From Onthophagus taurus (Eukaryota; Arthropoda; Insecta; Coleoptera; Scarabaeidae): a DNA stretch of 64,000 nt. The notes below the pieces were generated by a model, which was not told where the DNA came from, made no database searches, and saw nothing but the letters and a program-made list of their open reading frames with translations. Within the stretch, counting starts at the first letter, position 1. Each line of letters starts with the position of its first letter. The position numbers were made by a program, and so were the translations under genes. Of this stretch, positions 32,804 through 43,779 are shown piece after piece. Where the stretch lies: positions 32,061,501 through 32,125,500 of the forward strand of contig NC_091971.1 in assembly GCF_036711975.1 (NCBI RefSeq), written 5' to 3'.

Positions 32804-34949
32804 CAGGTGTCCCGTTAAGCGTACGGAGCGGCTGTATCTCTAGAACGTTAAGGCCTAGAAGTTTGGAAAAAAAATCCTTATAAGCCAAGTGACCAAGAGA
32901 AATAGCTGGAAATTATTTTGAAGTTCGTAATTCGCCCCCTAGGGGGCGTAACTGCCATTGATAAACATGATAGCTTGGATAATACCGCATTGCTTTTGTT
33001 TTGCGATATTTTTCATATTTGTCATAATAAGGGAGGGGGAGGCCAATGCGTTTTCATATGTTTACATTTTAATGTCTCCTAGACCATTCAACCGATTTGA
33101 ATATTTTCTGTGTTGTTTGAAAGAACATTTTATGGTCTTTTTAAAGATATTTTCAGTAAGACCGTTTGCTTTAAAACAAATCAGCTAGAGGGCGTTATCT
33201 GCAGCGATTACATATTTTTGTGATTTTTGAAGAAAAGTTAAATGGAACGATACTATTTACTTCACATTTACGTCACCTTAAAATTTGCTAAATTTTAGTG
33301 AAAACCGCATCTCGATATCGCCACCCGTTCTCGAATTATAGAAGAAAATGTTAAAAACTCGAGTGCCATCAATCGGATCCAGTTACCTCATGGAGAAAAA
33401 CAAATCACATAACCTTGGTTACTGTAAACATGTCATTTACTAACGCAGAAGCGTATGCTAGAGCGTATGATGATTTATTTTCAATGTTTTGAATACGATG
33501 CAACTGCATGGCAAAAATGTGCAATGCAATTACGACAAAGAAAGACATTTTTCTCTAGAAGTGTTTTTAAGATTGACTTAGCGATTACGGAAAACTGGCA
33601 ACGTGTAGCCCATTCAGACATCTCTATGAATTCGTAAATCACATTGGTGCGCAATGCATGGAGTTCACACATAATCTGGGAACTCCGAAAACAATTGTCC
33701 ACAAGATTCCTCAAGAGAATAATATCTCCACCACGTTGTTTTACATCAGGCCTTAACAGATACCGATTATGATAACAGACTGAACTATTATCATTGACTT
33801 TTAAATATGATTTGGAAAAATCCAAACCTTTTATCACAAATGCTATGGATGCATGAAGCATCGGTTCTCAAGCTGGTGTAAACTTGCATAATATGCATTC
33901 TTGGTACGAGCAAAACCCACATTGCTTTCACCCCTTTATCTATTGCGTAGACTAAACGACCTGACTTTTCAAGAAAAATCAATAACCAGGGAAAATATGA
34001 CAAAACTCTAAATACCAGTAGAAACGTGTCCAGGGCCGAGACTTAAGCTTTTAAGTTTTTTTTTGTCGAAACTAGATTAAATAAATGCATTGAGGTTTAT
34101 GGAAGGCATTTTGCACATTAGTGAGTTATTTTTGCCAAAAATTTAAGTTATTCTAAGTGTTTTGGTTTATTTTGTTTTATTATCATTGTTGATGTTTCAT
34201 TGATCCGTTAGCTTTTAAACACGCCTCAAAAGTAGTTTTGAAGCAGTTCTAAGCTTGGATAAAGTGTGAAAGAAGGGTCTAGATAATAAAATTTTCTAAG
34301 AAAAAATAAATTCCTAAGGTAACTTGATTCGATTAAGATATACGAATTTTTAACATTCTCTTCTATAATTCGAGAATGGATGAAGATATCGAGATGCGGT
34401 TTTCACTATTATTTAGCAAATTTTATAGTGATTAAGGGTCTGTGAAGAAAACAGTACCGTTCCATTTAACTTTTTTTCAAAAATCACAAGAATATGTAAC
34501 CGCTGCAGATAACGCCCTCTAGCTTATTTGTTTTAAACCAAGCGGTCTTACTGAAAATATCTTTTAAAAGAGCATGTAATGCTCTTTCAAACAAGACCAA
34601 AAATATTCAAATCGGTTGAATAGTCCAGGAGATATTAAAATATAAACATTTGAAAACGCATTGGCCTCCCCCTCCCTTATTATGACAGATATGAGAAATA
34701 TCGCAAAACAAAAGCGATGTGGTATTATCCAAGCTACTAAATGATGTTGTCAAAGTTATAGCTCATCGTCTAACTTTCTGAGATAGCGGGAATTTTATGT
34801 TTCTCTATTGCAGTTACGCTCCCTAGGGGTCGAATTACGAACTTCAAAATAATTTCCAGCTACTTTGCTTATAAGGATTTTTTTCCCAAACCTCTAGTCC
34901 TTACCGTTGTCGAGATACAGCCGCTCCGTACGCTTAGCGGGACATCCTG
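32804..34949. mobile_element. Long-TIR mariner derivative, copy 1
   Basis: 2146 bp with TA on both sides (32802-32803 and 34950-34951). The ends begin CAGG(T/A)TGTCCCG, and inverted arms extend about 600 bp (32804-33400 against 34949-34340). They contain recognisable blocks such as GCCAATGCGTTTTCA and GAGGGCGTTATCTGCAGC. A central ~900-bp region holds a decayed transposase on the plus strand. A second copy lies at 61399-63530. The very long arms could fold into a stable hairpin. Confidence 0.88.
33430..34060 (+). pseudogene. Mariner-like transposase remnant in long-TIR copy 1
   Basis: Starting at ATG 33430 (MSFTNAEAYARAYDDLFSMF), pieces in alternating frames give ATAWQKCAMQLRQRKTFFSR and SVFKIDLAITENWQRVAHSD (resembling the DUF4817 helix-turn-helix), then NLGTPKTIVHKI (second HTH), a block like WKNPNLLSQMLWMHEAS, and RAKPTLLSP. 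The last corresponds to the first catalytic block (usually a WxDEA motif), with His in place of Asp. No second catalytic block is present. The opposite strand is also open, but that reading only mirrors this sequence. Confidence 0.6.
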
Positions 34950-34951
34950 TA

Positions 34952-35392
34952 TAATTTAAACTCAATGGATGCAAGAGCAGAAAACGCAAAAGTGCCACTG
35001 ATTTTACCTGCACCCTATAAGGTCAGCAAACATCAAAAGACCGTAATAATAATCGCATTATTACTATAATATAAAATTATTGCTATAAAAATAACTAAAT
35101 AACTAAAGTAAATAACATATAAACCGTTATAATAGTAAAAAATAAATAAAAAAAAACATTCCAAATAAACACAACAAAAACGAAAATATATCAAACACCC
35201 TCTCGCGTAAAACAATGAGTTCGACATACTCTCCCCGAAAGGATATCCATAAAGCGACGTCGATATCGCCTGATGAAAGAACGCACAACCTAATCATTCA
35301 AATTTTGTTTGACTCCCAACATAGATCCGATGGTAGACAAGTGAGGACGTTGACTCCGACCAGTACCTCCGCAAAATGACCTACAAACAAAG
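34952..35392. other. No gene; ATT/AAT-rich
   Basis: Contains imperfect AT-rich runs near 35040-35160 and nothing else recognised. Confidence 0.4.
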
Positions 35393-35855
35393 ATTTTGAA
35401 TGTAGGAATTCATGTTGCGAGATTATTTGAATTAATAGGAAAATGAATATAGATCAACTTCTCACTCGCTTGTTTTATTTACTCGATACTAGTTTCGGCT
35501 TATAAAGCCATCATCAGTCGAATCTATGATTAAAAAGAATTACAAATTTGTTTTTTCGTTTTAAATTTTAGTTATTCTGTTTACATATAAGGGTTAATAT
35601 AAAAACCTTTATGACATTTCACGTTCTAAGAAGAAAAACAAATCTTTCAACTTGACTGAAAGTATTTTATATAAAAAACAAAAAATTGTTCAAATTTAAA
35701 ACTAAAAAAACAAATTTGTAATTCTTTTTAATCATAGATTCGACTGATGATGGCTTTATAAACCGAAACTAGTATCGAGTAAATAAAATAAGTTGATCTA
35801 TATTCATTTTCCTATTAATTCAAATAATCGCAACATGAATTCCTACATTCAAAAT
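35393..35855. repeat. Penelope-type terminal hairpin
   Basis: Inverted arms 35393-35568 and 35691-35855 are nearly identical. Each holds CTGATGATGGCTTTATAARCC followed by GAAACTAGTATCGAGTAAAT (minus strand in the left arm, plus strand in the right). Inverted and direct pseudo-LTR copies are typical of Penelope-like elements. The right arm leads directly into a Penelope RT reading frame. Confidence 0.85.
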
Positions 35856-36629
35856 CAAATACATACTTCCAAATTAATTGATGGCTTTACGAAAATCTAT
35901 ATTAGAACAGGAATTATAAAGAACCACATTATTTTCATTAACACTTGCATAAAGGAAAACTTAAATCCATCTTTCGTTAAAATATCTAATAGAAACCTAA
36001 AAAAGGAAACAAAATAATTCATCATGGGCAAACTGTTGCGTGATGAAAAACGAAAACACTTCAAAAATCTTAATCATCAATATGAAAAACTGGCGAACAT
36101 TCATAGAGACCTCAGGTAACTACTCCATCATCTTGAACTAGAGGAACTCATTCAAAATTCCATAACACAGAAAGAAAATAAACTAAAAAATTTACGCAAA
36201 CACAAGAAGAACAATAACAAAGGACATACAGATAAACATCAAACCATTACACAATACAGTAATCTCACTGGCATTAAATTCATCAGACAGGAAGATGAAT
36301 TCTTGAACAAATGTTATAAATTTGCAATTGAAAGAAACCATCTAGAAAGGTCCAATATTAAAAATGAGATCATTTCGCTTATTAAAAAGTCAAAAAAGAA
36401 CATTACGAAGAACATCTCTATCATAAAACAAAATAAAATCATTAAATCGATAAAGAAAAAACTCACCAACAACAATGCTGTATTCGTTAAGGCAGATGAA
36501 GGAGCAGGAATTGTAATCATCAATAAGAAGGAATACATCGACAAAACTTTAACATTCATGAGAAACAACAATTATAAAAAGCTTGAAAAGTCTCCACTAA
36601 ATACCAGTATCAGGATGACTTTTTATTGA
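35834..36629 (+). pseudogene. Penelope-like element RT N-terminal part
   Basis: Open pieces separated by stops at about 36017 and 36120: MNSYIQNQIHTSKLIDGFTK, a linker with DEKRKHFKNLNHQYEKL, LLHHLELEELIQNSITQKEN, and NAVFVKADEGAGIVIINKKE followed by YIDKTLTFMRNNNYKKLEKS. The KAD.G..IVI...YI.KT block is the diagnostic start of the Penelope RT domain. The RT catalytic core and GIY-YIG endonuclease are missing, so this is a 3'-truncated copy. Confidence 0.8.
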
Positions 36630-36639
36630 ATATTAGGTT

Positions 36640-37175
36640 TGGAGATTCTGGAGATGATAGAAATATATCGGCACAACAATCAAAAAAACACCAAACTACT
36701 CAACGACCAACTCGAATTTAAATATATGCCTATATTTACATATTTAAAGTTAACTTATTAATGTTAATTTATTTAAAGTATGTATATTTCTTTTGTAAGC
36801 TGTAAGTAATCTGCTGCATGGAATCTTCTATTAGCAACATTTATTCTTGCGTTATATGTATCTAGTCTTCTACCAGCTGAACTTGGGGGGCCCACTTTTA
36901 TGGTCAAACAAATTTAAATAATAAACTATCCTGTTTTAGAAATTATTTACCAACTCCTCTCGATTCACCGAGAACTAAGGACAACTTTACAATGAAGCAC
37001 AAATCGGAACTAGAAATATGGCAGAATGTCAATATGGGGTTTGAAAACGGAGGTTTCAATATTTGTGAGCAGCAACAGACAATACTAAAATTCTTTCCGC
37101 AAGTATCGTAACTTACTAACTTTGCTTTTTTAGGATACAAAGTGCAGAGAGGCAACCGATGCAAAGAAACATGTG
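36640..37175. other. No gene recognised
   Basis: Possibly decayed LINE sequence before the RTE fragment, but no domain is readable. Confidence 0.35.
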
Positions 37176-37179
37176 TACC

Positions 37180-37640
37180 AAAAGCTTCAATAGAGAAGAA
37201 CTTAAGAAATAATGGTGAGCATAGAAAATTTTACCAAAAGGTGCACTGTATGAGACAATAAGTTAAGCCCAGAAGCACGATATGTAAAGATGTGCAAAGA
37301 AGGGAAGAGAATATTAAACGACTCACGTAAAATTACGGAGAGATGGAGGGAATACTTCCAACGATAACTAAATCAAGAAGAGTAGACGAAATTAAAAACA
37401 TTCCAGCTGTCTAGATTCAGATGAGATAACGGACGAACTGATTAAAGGGCCATGGAAGTATCTGGACCTAGAAAAGTCTGAACACTCATAACAATGATAT
37501 GGCAAGAAGAAATATTTTCAACATGGAACATAGATGGTACATAATCTGCCCGTTAGACAAAAAGGGGAGTCAACTAGATTGCGGAAATGACTATGTAATT
37601 ACCTTGCTACGTACCTAACGTAACCTAGAAGCTGAATAAG
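37180..37640 (+). pseudogene. RTE-type LINE RT fragment
   Basis: Short readable blocks across frames: ILNDSRKITERWREYFQR, LITMIWQEEIFSTWN, and a KKGSQLDCGNDYV-like block. These correspond to the linker before RT (K..ERW.EYF..LLN) and the first RT blocks (IW..E..P..W....I.P..KKG....C.NYR). Badly decayed. Confidence 0.5.
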
Positions 37641-37944
37641 TGAAAAGCTAACAATAGACAAATACGATTTCGTGCTAGCGGAACACTTCGTAAGCTTTTC
37701 CCCAGTTTTTTGGAATCATTTATAGTACGTTTAAAAGTAATAATAACGTGTTTTGTCTCATTTACCTCTTATCATCCCTTGCGAAGTTACGGCGTAAAAT
37801 AGATAACCCTTTTCCGTAACAATAAGGTGATAAAACATTTACATTTTTGAACAATATTTTGAAAAAAAATCGTAAATTAATTGTAAATTAAGACTTATGT
37901 AGTAAAATAGGCGCTATAAGACATTTACGGGTGGCTGGGGTTAA

Positions 37945-39065
37945 TGTCATATAAACAATTTATTATTTTCCATAATCATTGTTATGATTTTTTAAATCCA
38001 ACTCTACATGATTGATTGTTATTGATATTAAATATAAATTTAAAAAAATTGTATCTCAAGAAAGAATTGACATATCATCATTAATTAAAAAACATTTTAA
38101 AGTAAATTTGATGATTTGATAAATGTGAAAGCCTTCGTACTTATATTTGATGAAGATGTAATGCGCCATAAACAATTTCTTATTTTCCATAAACATCGTT
38201 ATTATGATTTTTTGAAACACAACTCTGTTTGCTTGCTTGTTATTGATATGAAACATAAACTTTAAATAATTGTATCTGAAGAACAAATTGAGATATCATC
38301 ATGACATAAAAAACATTTTAAAGCATAAAAGGTTTAAAAAAAACACTTTTTCCTCTGTTGTTCTATATTAAACGGTTAGAGACGTTTCGGGGTCAACTCC
38401 CATCTTCAGTGTACAACTTTGTTACTCTTAATCACAATCATATCACAAATCCTGATATGATGTTTTAAAAAACTTTTTCCAAATTACTATACATACATGT
38501 ATGTGCGTCCAAATTGTGCGACTATCTTGAAATGTTTTATTAAATTATTAAATTTTAAAACAAATTTTATAACGATTTAATGCATAATGAATAATTTCTT
38601 ATTTTCCATAAAAATTGTTGTTTTAATTTTATAAATCCAACTATGGTTGATTGATTGTTGTATTTATATATGAAATATAAATTTTAAAAATCGTATCTCA
38701 AAATCGAATTGGGATATTATCGTGAAATAAGAAACATTTTAAAGCACATTGATGAAGATTTAATGCGCTATAAACAATTTATTATTTTCCATAAATATCG
38801 TTGTTATGATTTTTTAAACCCAACACTGCATTTTTTATTTTTCTAGATATGAAATATAAATTTTAAAAAATTGTATCTCAAGCACGAATTGAGATATCAT
38901 CATGAAATAAAGAACATTTTAAAGAAAATTTAATGTAGATTTAATGTGCCATAAATAATCCTCTACTTTCCATAACTTTTACCAATTTGTTATGATTTTT
39001 TAAATCTAGTTCTACATCTTGAATTGTTATTGATATGAAATTTAAATATTAGAAAAATCGCTTCA
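37945..39065. repeat. ~185-bp AT-rich tandem repeat, about five units
   Basis: Diverged units begin near 37945, 38157, 38575, 38758 and 38935. Each contains CATAAACAATTTATTATTTTCC, a TGATTTTTTAAA stretch, TTGTTATTGATATGAAATAT and TTGTATCTCAAG...GATATCATCATGAAATAA...AACATTTTAAAG. A different sequence (38335-38570) separates units 2 and 3. It looks satellite-like. Confidence 0.8.
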
Positions 39066-39069
39066 GAAT

Positions 39070-39510
39070 AATGTATCCTGCAACCGTATAATGCTCTGAC
39101 GCGGAAGATATGGAACACGTGTATATTTTAAAACCATAATGATGCAGTAAAAAGTTTGTTCAAATCTTGAAATTATATTACTTGTATATATCTTGATGGT
39201 ATAAGAAAATTGGTTTCAGAATTTTAAAGTTTCTTTCCTTATTTTTAGTCAAACTTATATTATTAATCATATTTTTAATACTTTCCATTCGCGTGATTAT
39301 TATTAATTTGCACAAATTGCAATAATAAAGTAACGAAGTAAACAGAATATTAATCACAACAGCAATAAGAGAGATTTGAAATGATATAATATTTCATCAC
39401 GAAATACTTTAGTAATCCGAACTTTAGTATTTCCACACTCACAATCATTTTGCAACATAATGAAATACACCAAACAATGCACGATAAAACGTTCCCCCTA
39501 ATGAATCGAT
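39070..39510. other. No gene seen
   Basis: AT-rich sequence between the tandem repeat and the piggyBac element. Confidence 0.4.
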
Positions 39511-39514
39511 TTAA

Positions 39515-40963
39515 CTCTTTGTGACTCAAGAAGTCAAAATTTTTGAAACTTTGTGACAGAATCAAAATCTATAAAAATACACTCAGTAAAGGCCTTTTTA
39601 ATCAATTTTAGCAAAATATGACAGTCCCCCTATTCCAGGGGGATAATGGTACTTCAGAGTACCATCAGGCATGAAAATACATCTTAGTGATGCTAATATA
39701 AAAATAATATTTCACGCACTTAGTGGCGTTCCATTTGTAATAACTTATATCGAAATTTGAGATCCGGTAATCATAATCTCCTTTTTTCATTCATTTATTA
39801 TTTACCAAATTTTTGGATGGACCTTTTTTGTGAGACCTTATTGTCCCACAAGCTAAGGATTTCTCAATTTTCAGTTTTTCCAAAAGACGGATACTTGTAA
39901 AAAAGTTATCGAAAGAAGAATCCTTTCACCTAGTTCAGTTTCCGGAGATTTTTCCTCAAAATCAAATTTCTTCCCAACCCTTTTTTATGGGCTTCATGGG
40001 ATTGAATTGTTTCATACTTGACCTCCCTTTGAATTCACCTACAGCCAACTGCCTAGTGCCATGATACTAGCTGTAGAACTGACGGTTGAGTGATTCAAAA
40101 TACGGACGGATCTTGTATAGTCTATCCCTATTGTTCTTAGGAATAATGCTGTTATCGTTGACATGCAGATATGATAAAATCTCCTGAAACCTATTACGGG
40201 TCATTGTTCGTACGACAAGTGGTACACCCAAGTCTTCAGCATTACTCCAGAAGACTTATTATAGCTTGGCAAACTGTGATAACTCATTAAGAAATTTATG
40301 CAAAGGAAACACAGCAATTCTTCTTCTTTCAAGTTTAGCGTTTTATTTCTTTGGGTGGCGTACAAATTACTTCATTCTCCAGTATAGATACCTCACTAGC
40401 ACTAGTAATAACAGTGTCACCTTCTATATCTGTCTGTTCAGAATTATCCACCGGGAGATTTTCTAATTCAACAAAAGAATTTTCAACCTCAACCAAAAGT
40501 TTTTCATCAGTCAAAGCTTTGATCAAGTAGCAAAACGTATCTGTAGCCGCTTGGCTCATTTTTACATCAATCTCAATATTGTGACTTTTTCAATATTTTT
40601 AAACACAAAATGTAACTTTTTCGGGATAAAAATAAGAAATGTTTGAAAATTGTAATTGCAATACGTAAACAATACACAAGCTGCTTACAAATCACACCTA
40701 ATAACCATTTATCAAAGAGATACCTATTTAAGCAACAAAATTCAGCAACACCACTTTTCACTAAACTTCTAACCTCACATCTGGATGAATAAGTTTAAAT
40801 ATACCTAAAGACTATACAGTGAGGATTGCGTCATTTTTTATACAGGTTCTTTCTTGTATAGTAGAAAGTACCGACAGCTCTAAATGCACCGCATAGATGA
40901 CTACAGTTTAAAATGAGTGTTTAAAACTACCGCTACTTTAAAGTACCATCGGGACACAAAGGG
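39515..40963. mobile_element. piggyBac element, 1.45 kb, TTAA-flanked
   Basis: TTAA at 39511-39514 and 40964-40967 bounds ends CTCTTTGTGACTC and (complement) CCCTTTGTGTCCC. Subterminal GGTACT...AGTACCAT-type palindromes occur near 39650 and 40945. Contains an internally deleted transposase on minus. Confidence 0.88.
39780..40559 (-). pseudogene. piggyBac transposase, truncated
   Basis: From ATG 40559: an acidic N-terminus (74 residues rich in Glu/Asp, then a stop), then VPLVVRTMTRNRFQEILSYL, HVNDNSIIPKNNRDRLYKIR, GEFKGRSSMKQFNPMKPIKK, FDNFFTSIRLLEKLKIEKSL, and ACGTIRSHKKGPSKNL. These are core piggyBac blocks in order. The VDE catalytic segment before FKGRSS is degraded (AVGEFKGRSS), and the C-terminal third is absent. 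Gaps between blocks imply internal deletions. Confidence 0.85.
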
Positions 40964-40967
40964 TTAA

Positions 40968-41220
40968 AGACATGCCCTATATTTCGCTCAATAAATTCAA
41001 TTCTTTCGTGAATCCCGATCGGATTAAAATTACTCAACAGATCAATCATTCCGAATAAACGAAATTAATGTCTTACTGTTTGAATAATTCCAAATAAAAT
41101 CTGACCTGCATTCCCATTAGTTCTAAATGAAATAATAATTTCATTTAGTACTAAAGTCCGTTTTATAATCTGAAACGATGAAACGAGATTAAAATAACAC
41201 ATCTTTGTTCTAATACTTAC
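40968..41220. other. No gene seen
   Basis: AT-rich, no feature recognised. Confidence 0.4.
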
Positions 41221-41222
41221 AG

Positions 41223-41320
41223 TGAAATTCCCCTAACTCGAATCACTAAGGGAGCGGAGGAAAGCTTCGAGTTATAGACAATTCGAGTTAGAGAAAAATG
41301 TGGAATTTCAGCTCTAAAGA
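41223..41320. repeat. Tigger/pogo-like end, left part
   Basis: Carries AATTCCCCTAACTCGAAT and ATTCGAGTTAGAG-type repeats. The same motifs reappear at 45121-45250, so the two LINEs between may have landed inside one small DNA transposon. The motif resembles ends of Tigger-type elements. Confidence 0.4.
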
Positions 41321-41559
41321 AAAAATTTTGAAATGTACTTTTCTAATATGTATATTTAAAACAGAAACCTTAATATTATTGTATGTAGAAAATTAATCAA
41401 GTTTTTTCAAGTAATTTTCTTTTGGCTTATAGTGGAGAACCGCTCTTTGTCGAAAAAATCTTCTATTCAGTTATGAATATTATCTGGAACATTCTCTCTT
41501 GATAATATAAGCTCTTGATCGCTTAACTTCGTAAACATAGAAGAAGAGTTAGGGCTGGA

Positions 41560-43524
41560 CTCAGATCACTCACCAGTAATTATTACTCTAAATAAGAAAG
41601 TATGTAACAAAGAACTGTTTTTATCACTAATTAATAAACTCACTAATTAGAATCTATTTCAACAAACATTAGATAATAAAATTCATCTTAATGCTCTTAT
41701 GAAAACAAACGAACACATTGACAATGAAGTAGAAAAGTTCTTTAAAGACATATAAAGCGCAGCCTGGGCCTCAACACCAATTTTAACACCAAAGCCTAAA
41801 TCTAATATTTATCCTAAATTCATTAGAGACAAAACTGCAGAAAACGGAAAGCAAGAAAGAAATGGCAAACCATTAGAACTCCTAGTGATAAAACTAAATT
41901 AAATAAAATAACAGCCGAATTAAGAGCATTAGCAGATAGCCACAAAGAAAATAATATTCAAGATTACTTAAAAGACTTTACTGACGATGCCAGTACTGAT
42001 TATTCTCTGTGGAAGGCAACAAGAAAGCTTAAAGTTCCAAAAACACATACACATCCAATTCGAAATAGTAATGGAAATTGAGCTAAGAGCAATCAAGAAA
42101 AAGTTAATTTATTTGCTGAACATCTGAAAGAAACTTTTACATCAGACAGTCCAACAACTATGCTAAATAGTGTCCCAAGCGTAATTCAAAGTGATCAGCA
42201 GAGTAATATACCATGTGTAAGAATGAAAGAACTGTATTATGAAATACAAAAACTAAATATAAAGAAATCAGTAGGCTATGACCTAATTAATGGAGAAACA
42301 TTGAAACATCTACCAAAACGGGCGATGACAAAACTATTACACATAATTAATGCTGGTTTTAAACAGAAATACTTCCCAAGCATATGGAAAGTTGCTGAAA
42401 TAATAATGATACCTAAACGTGGTAAAGCCTCCACAGATGTTACATCACATAGGTCTCATTATCTCATTATTACTCTTACTATCAAAACTGCTTGAAAAAT
42501 TACTATTAAAAGGACTAAAATCTGTCATAGAAGAAAAAGCCCTAATACCAACACATCAATTTGGGTTTCGGAATAAACATGCAACAAGATAGACCAAGTG
42601 CATAAAATAACGAATACTATCCAAATAGCAATGGAAGAAACTAAAGTCTGCTCCGCCAAAACTAAACCAAATACTACCATCAACGTATAGTCAACTATTA
42701 AAATCCGAAGAGTAAAATACGAAAACGCTTATTCACCACTACATGAAGTACGAGCCGGAGTTCCTCAAGGAAGTGTGCTTGGCCCAACACTCTACTTACT
42801 TTACACATTCGACCTTACTCAGGTACCAGAAACTTTAACAGCTACGTTCGCAGATGACACATGGCTGTTGCAGAAAATGAAGTAGTTGCAGCAAACAAGT
42901 TACAATAGGCCTTAAATTCAATAGAAAACTGGACCAAACGATGGCTAATAAAACTAAATACAAATAAATCGACATACATAAACTTTACTTATAAGAAAGT
43001 AAACTATGTCCCAGTAAACATAAATGGCAATGCAGTCCCTTACGTCGACACCGCAAAATATCTTGGTATGACGCTGGATGCCAAACTCAAATGGAAAGCT
43101 CACGTAAAAAAAAAAACGTGAGGAACTTGATATCAAATTTAGACACCTATATTGGCTTATTGGCAGAAAATCAACGCTATCACTAAGAAACAATTTGCTA
43201 ATATACAAGCAAGTATTAAAACCAAAATGGACATACAGAATCCAACTGTGGGGTTGTACATGCAAGACAAATTCAAGTCTGATTCAAAGATTCCAGAACA
43301 AAGTACTAAGGTGCATAGTGAATGCACCCTGGTATATAAGAAACACCGACCTCCATCGCGACTTGAAAACAGCATCGGTGTCATCAGAAATTGCATCATT
43401 CGCGTCTAAACCTGAGAAGAAAATTCACGATCATCCCAACATCAAGGCCATCCAGCTTCTCGACAACGAGGATGTCCTGCGTCGCCTTCAGAGGATGTTC
43501 GAGCCGTTCGATTTAGTGACCTAG
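41560..43524 (+). pseudogene. Jockey-type LINE ORF2
   Basis: Blocks in order: GLDSDHSPVIITLN (end of endonuclease), DYSLWKATRKLKVPKTHTHP, NLFAEHLKETF, MKELYYEIQKLNIKKSVGYD (RT start), LLHIINAGFKQKYFPSIWKV, a frame change, THQFGFRNKHAT, a gap where the palm Asp motif should be, VRAGVPQGSVLGPTLYLLYT, ATFADDT (active site, Phe for Tyr), WTKRWLIKLNTNKSTYI, and a long open 3' end with LIYKQVLKPKWTYRIQLWG and VNAPWYIRNTDLHRDLKT, stopping at 43524. The 3' half is well preserved, while the 5' half and palm are deleted. Confidence 0.85.
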
Positions 43525-43779
43525 TGCCCTAGCCGATTCAAACGGGAGCAATAGTGCGGAATTATAACAAAAACAATAATACCCTAAACGTGTGTTCCGC
43601 GTATCGTAGTGTGCGCGTTTTTGTGTTTTGGTCTTAAAACGGTAAAAATATGACAATATTTATCTATATTACGGGTAAAGCAGACTAGATCATTGGAAAA
43701 AGCTGCAAAACATTATTTAGTTTAATTTGGTGTTAAAAATAAGTACCTAATTAGTATGTATTTACTAGATGTTATACAA

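Noticed and set aside
33481..33861. 126-codon minus-strand open stretch with a 104-codon relative at 62491-62805
   Set aside because: Conserved between copies only because the DNA is homologous; the opposite strand carries transposase motifs in family order, so this is an antisense shadow.
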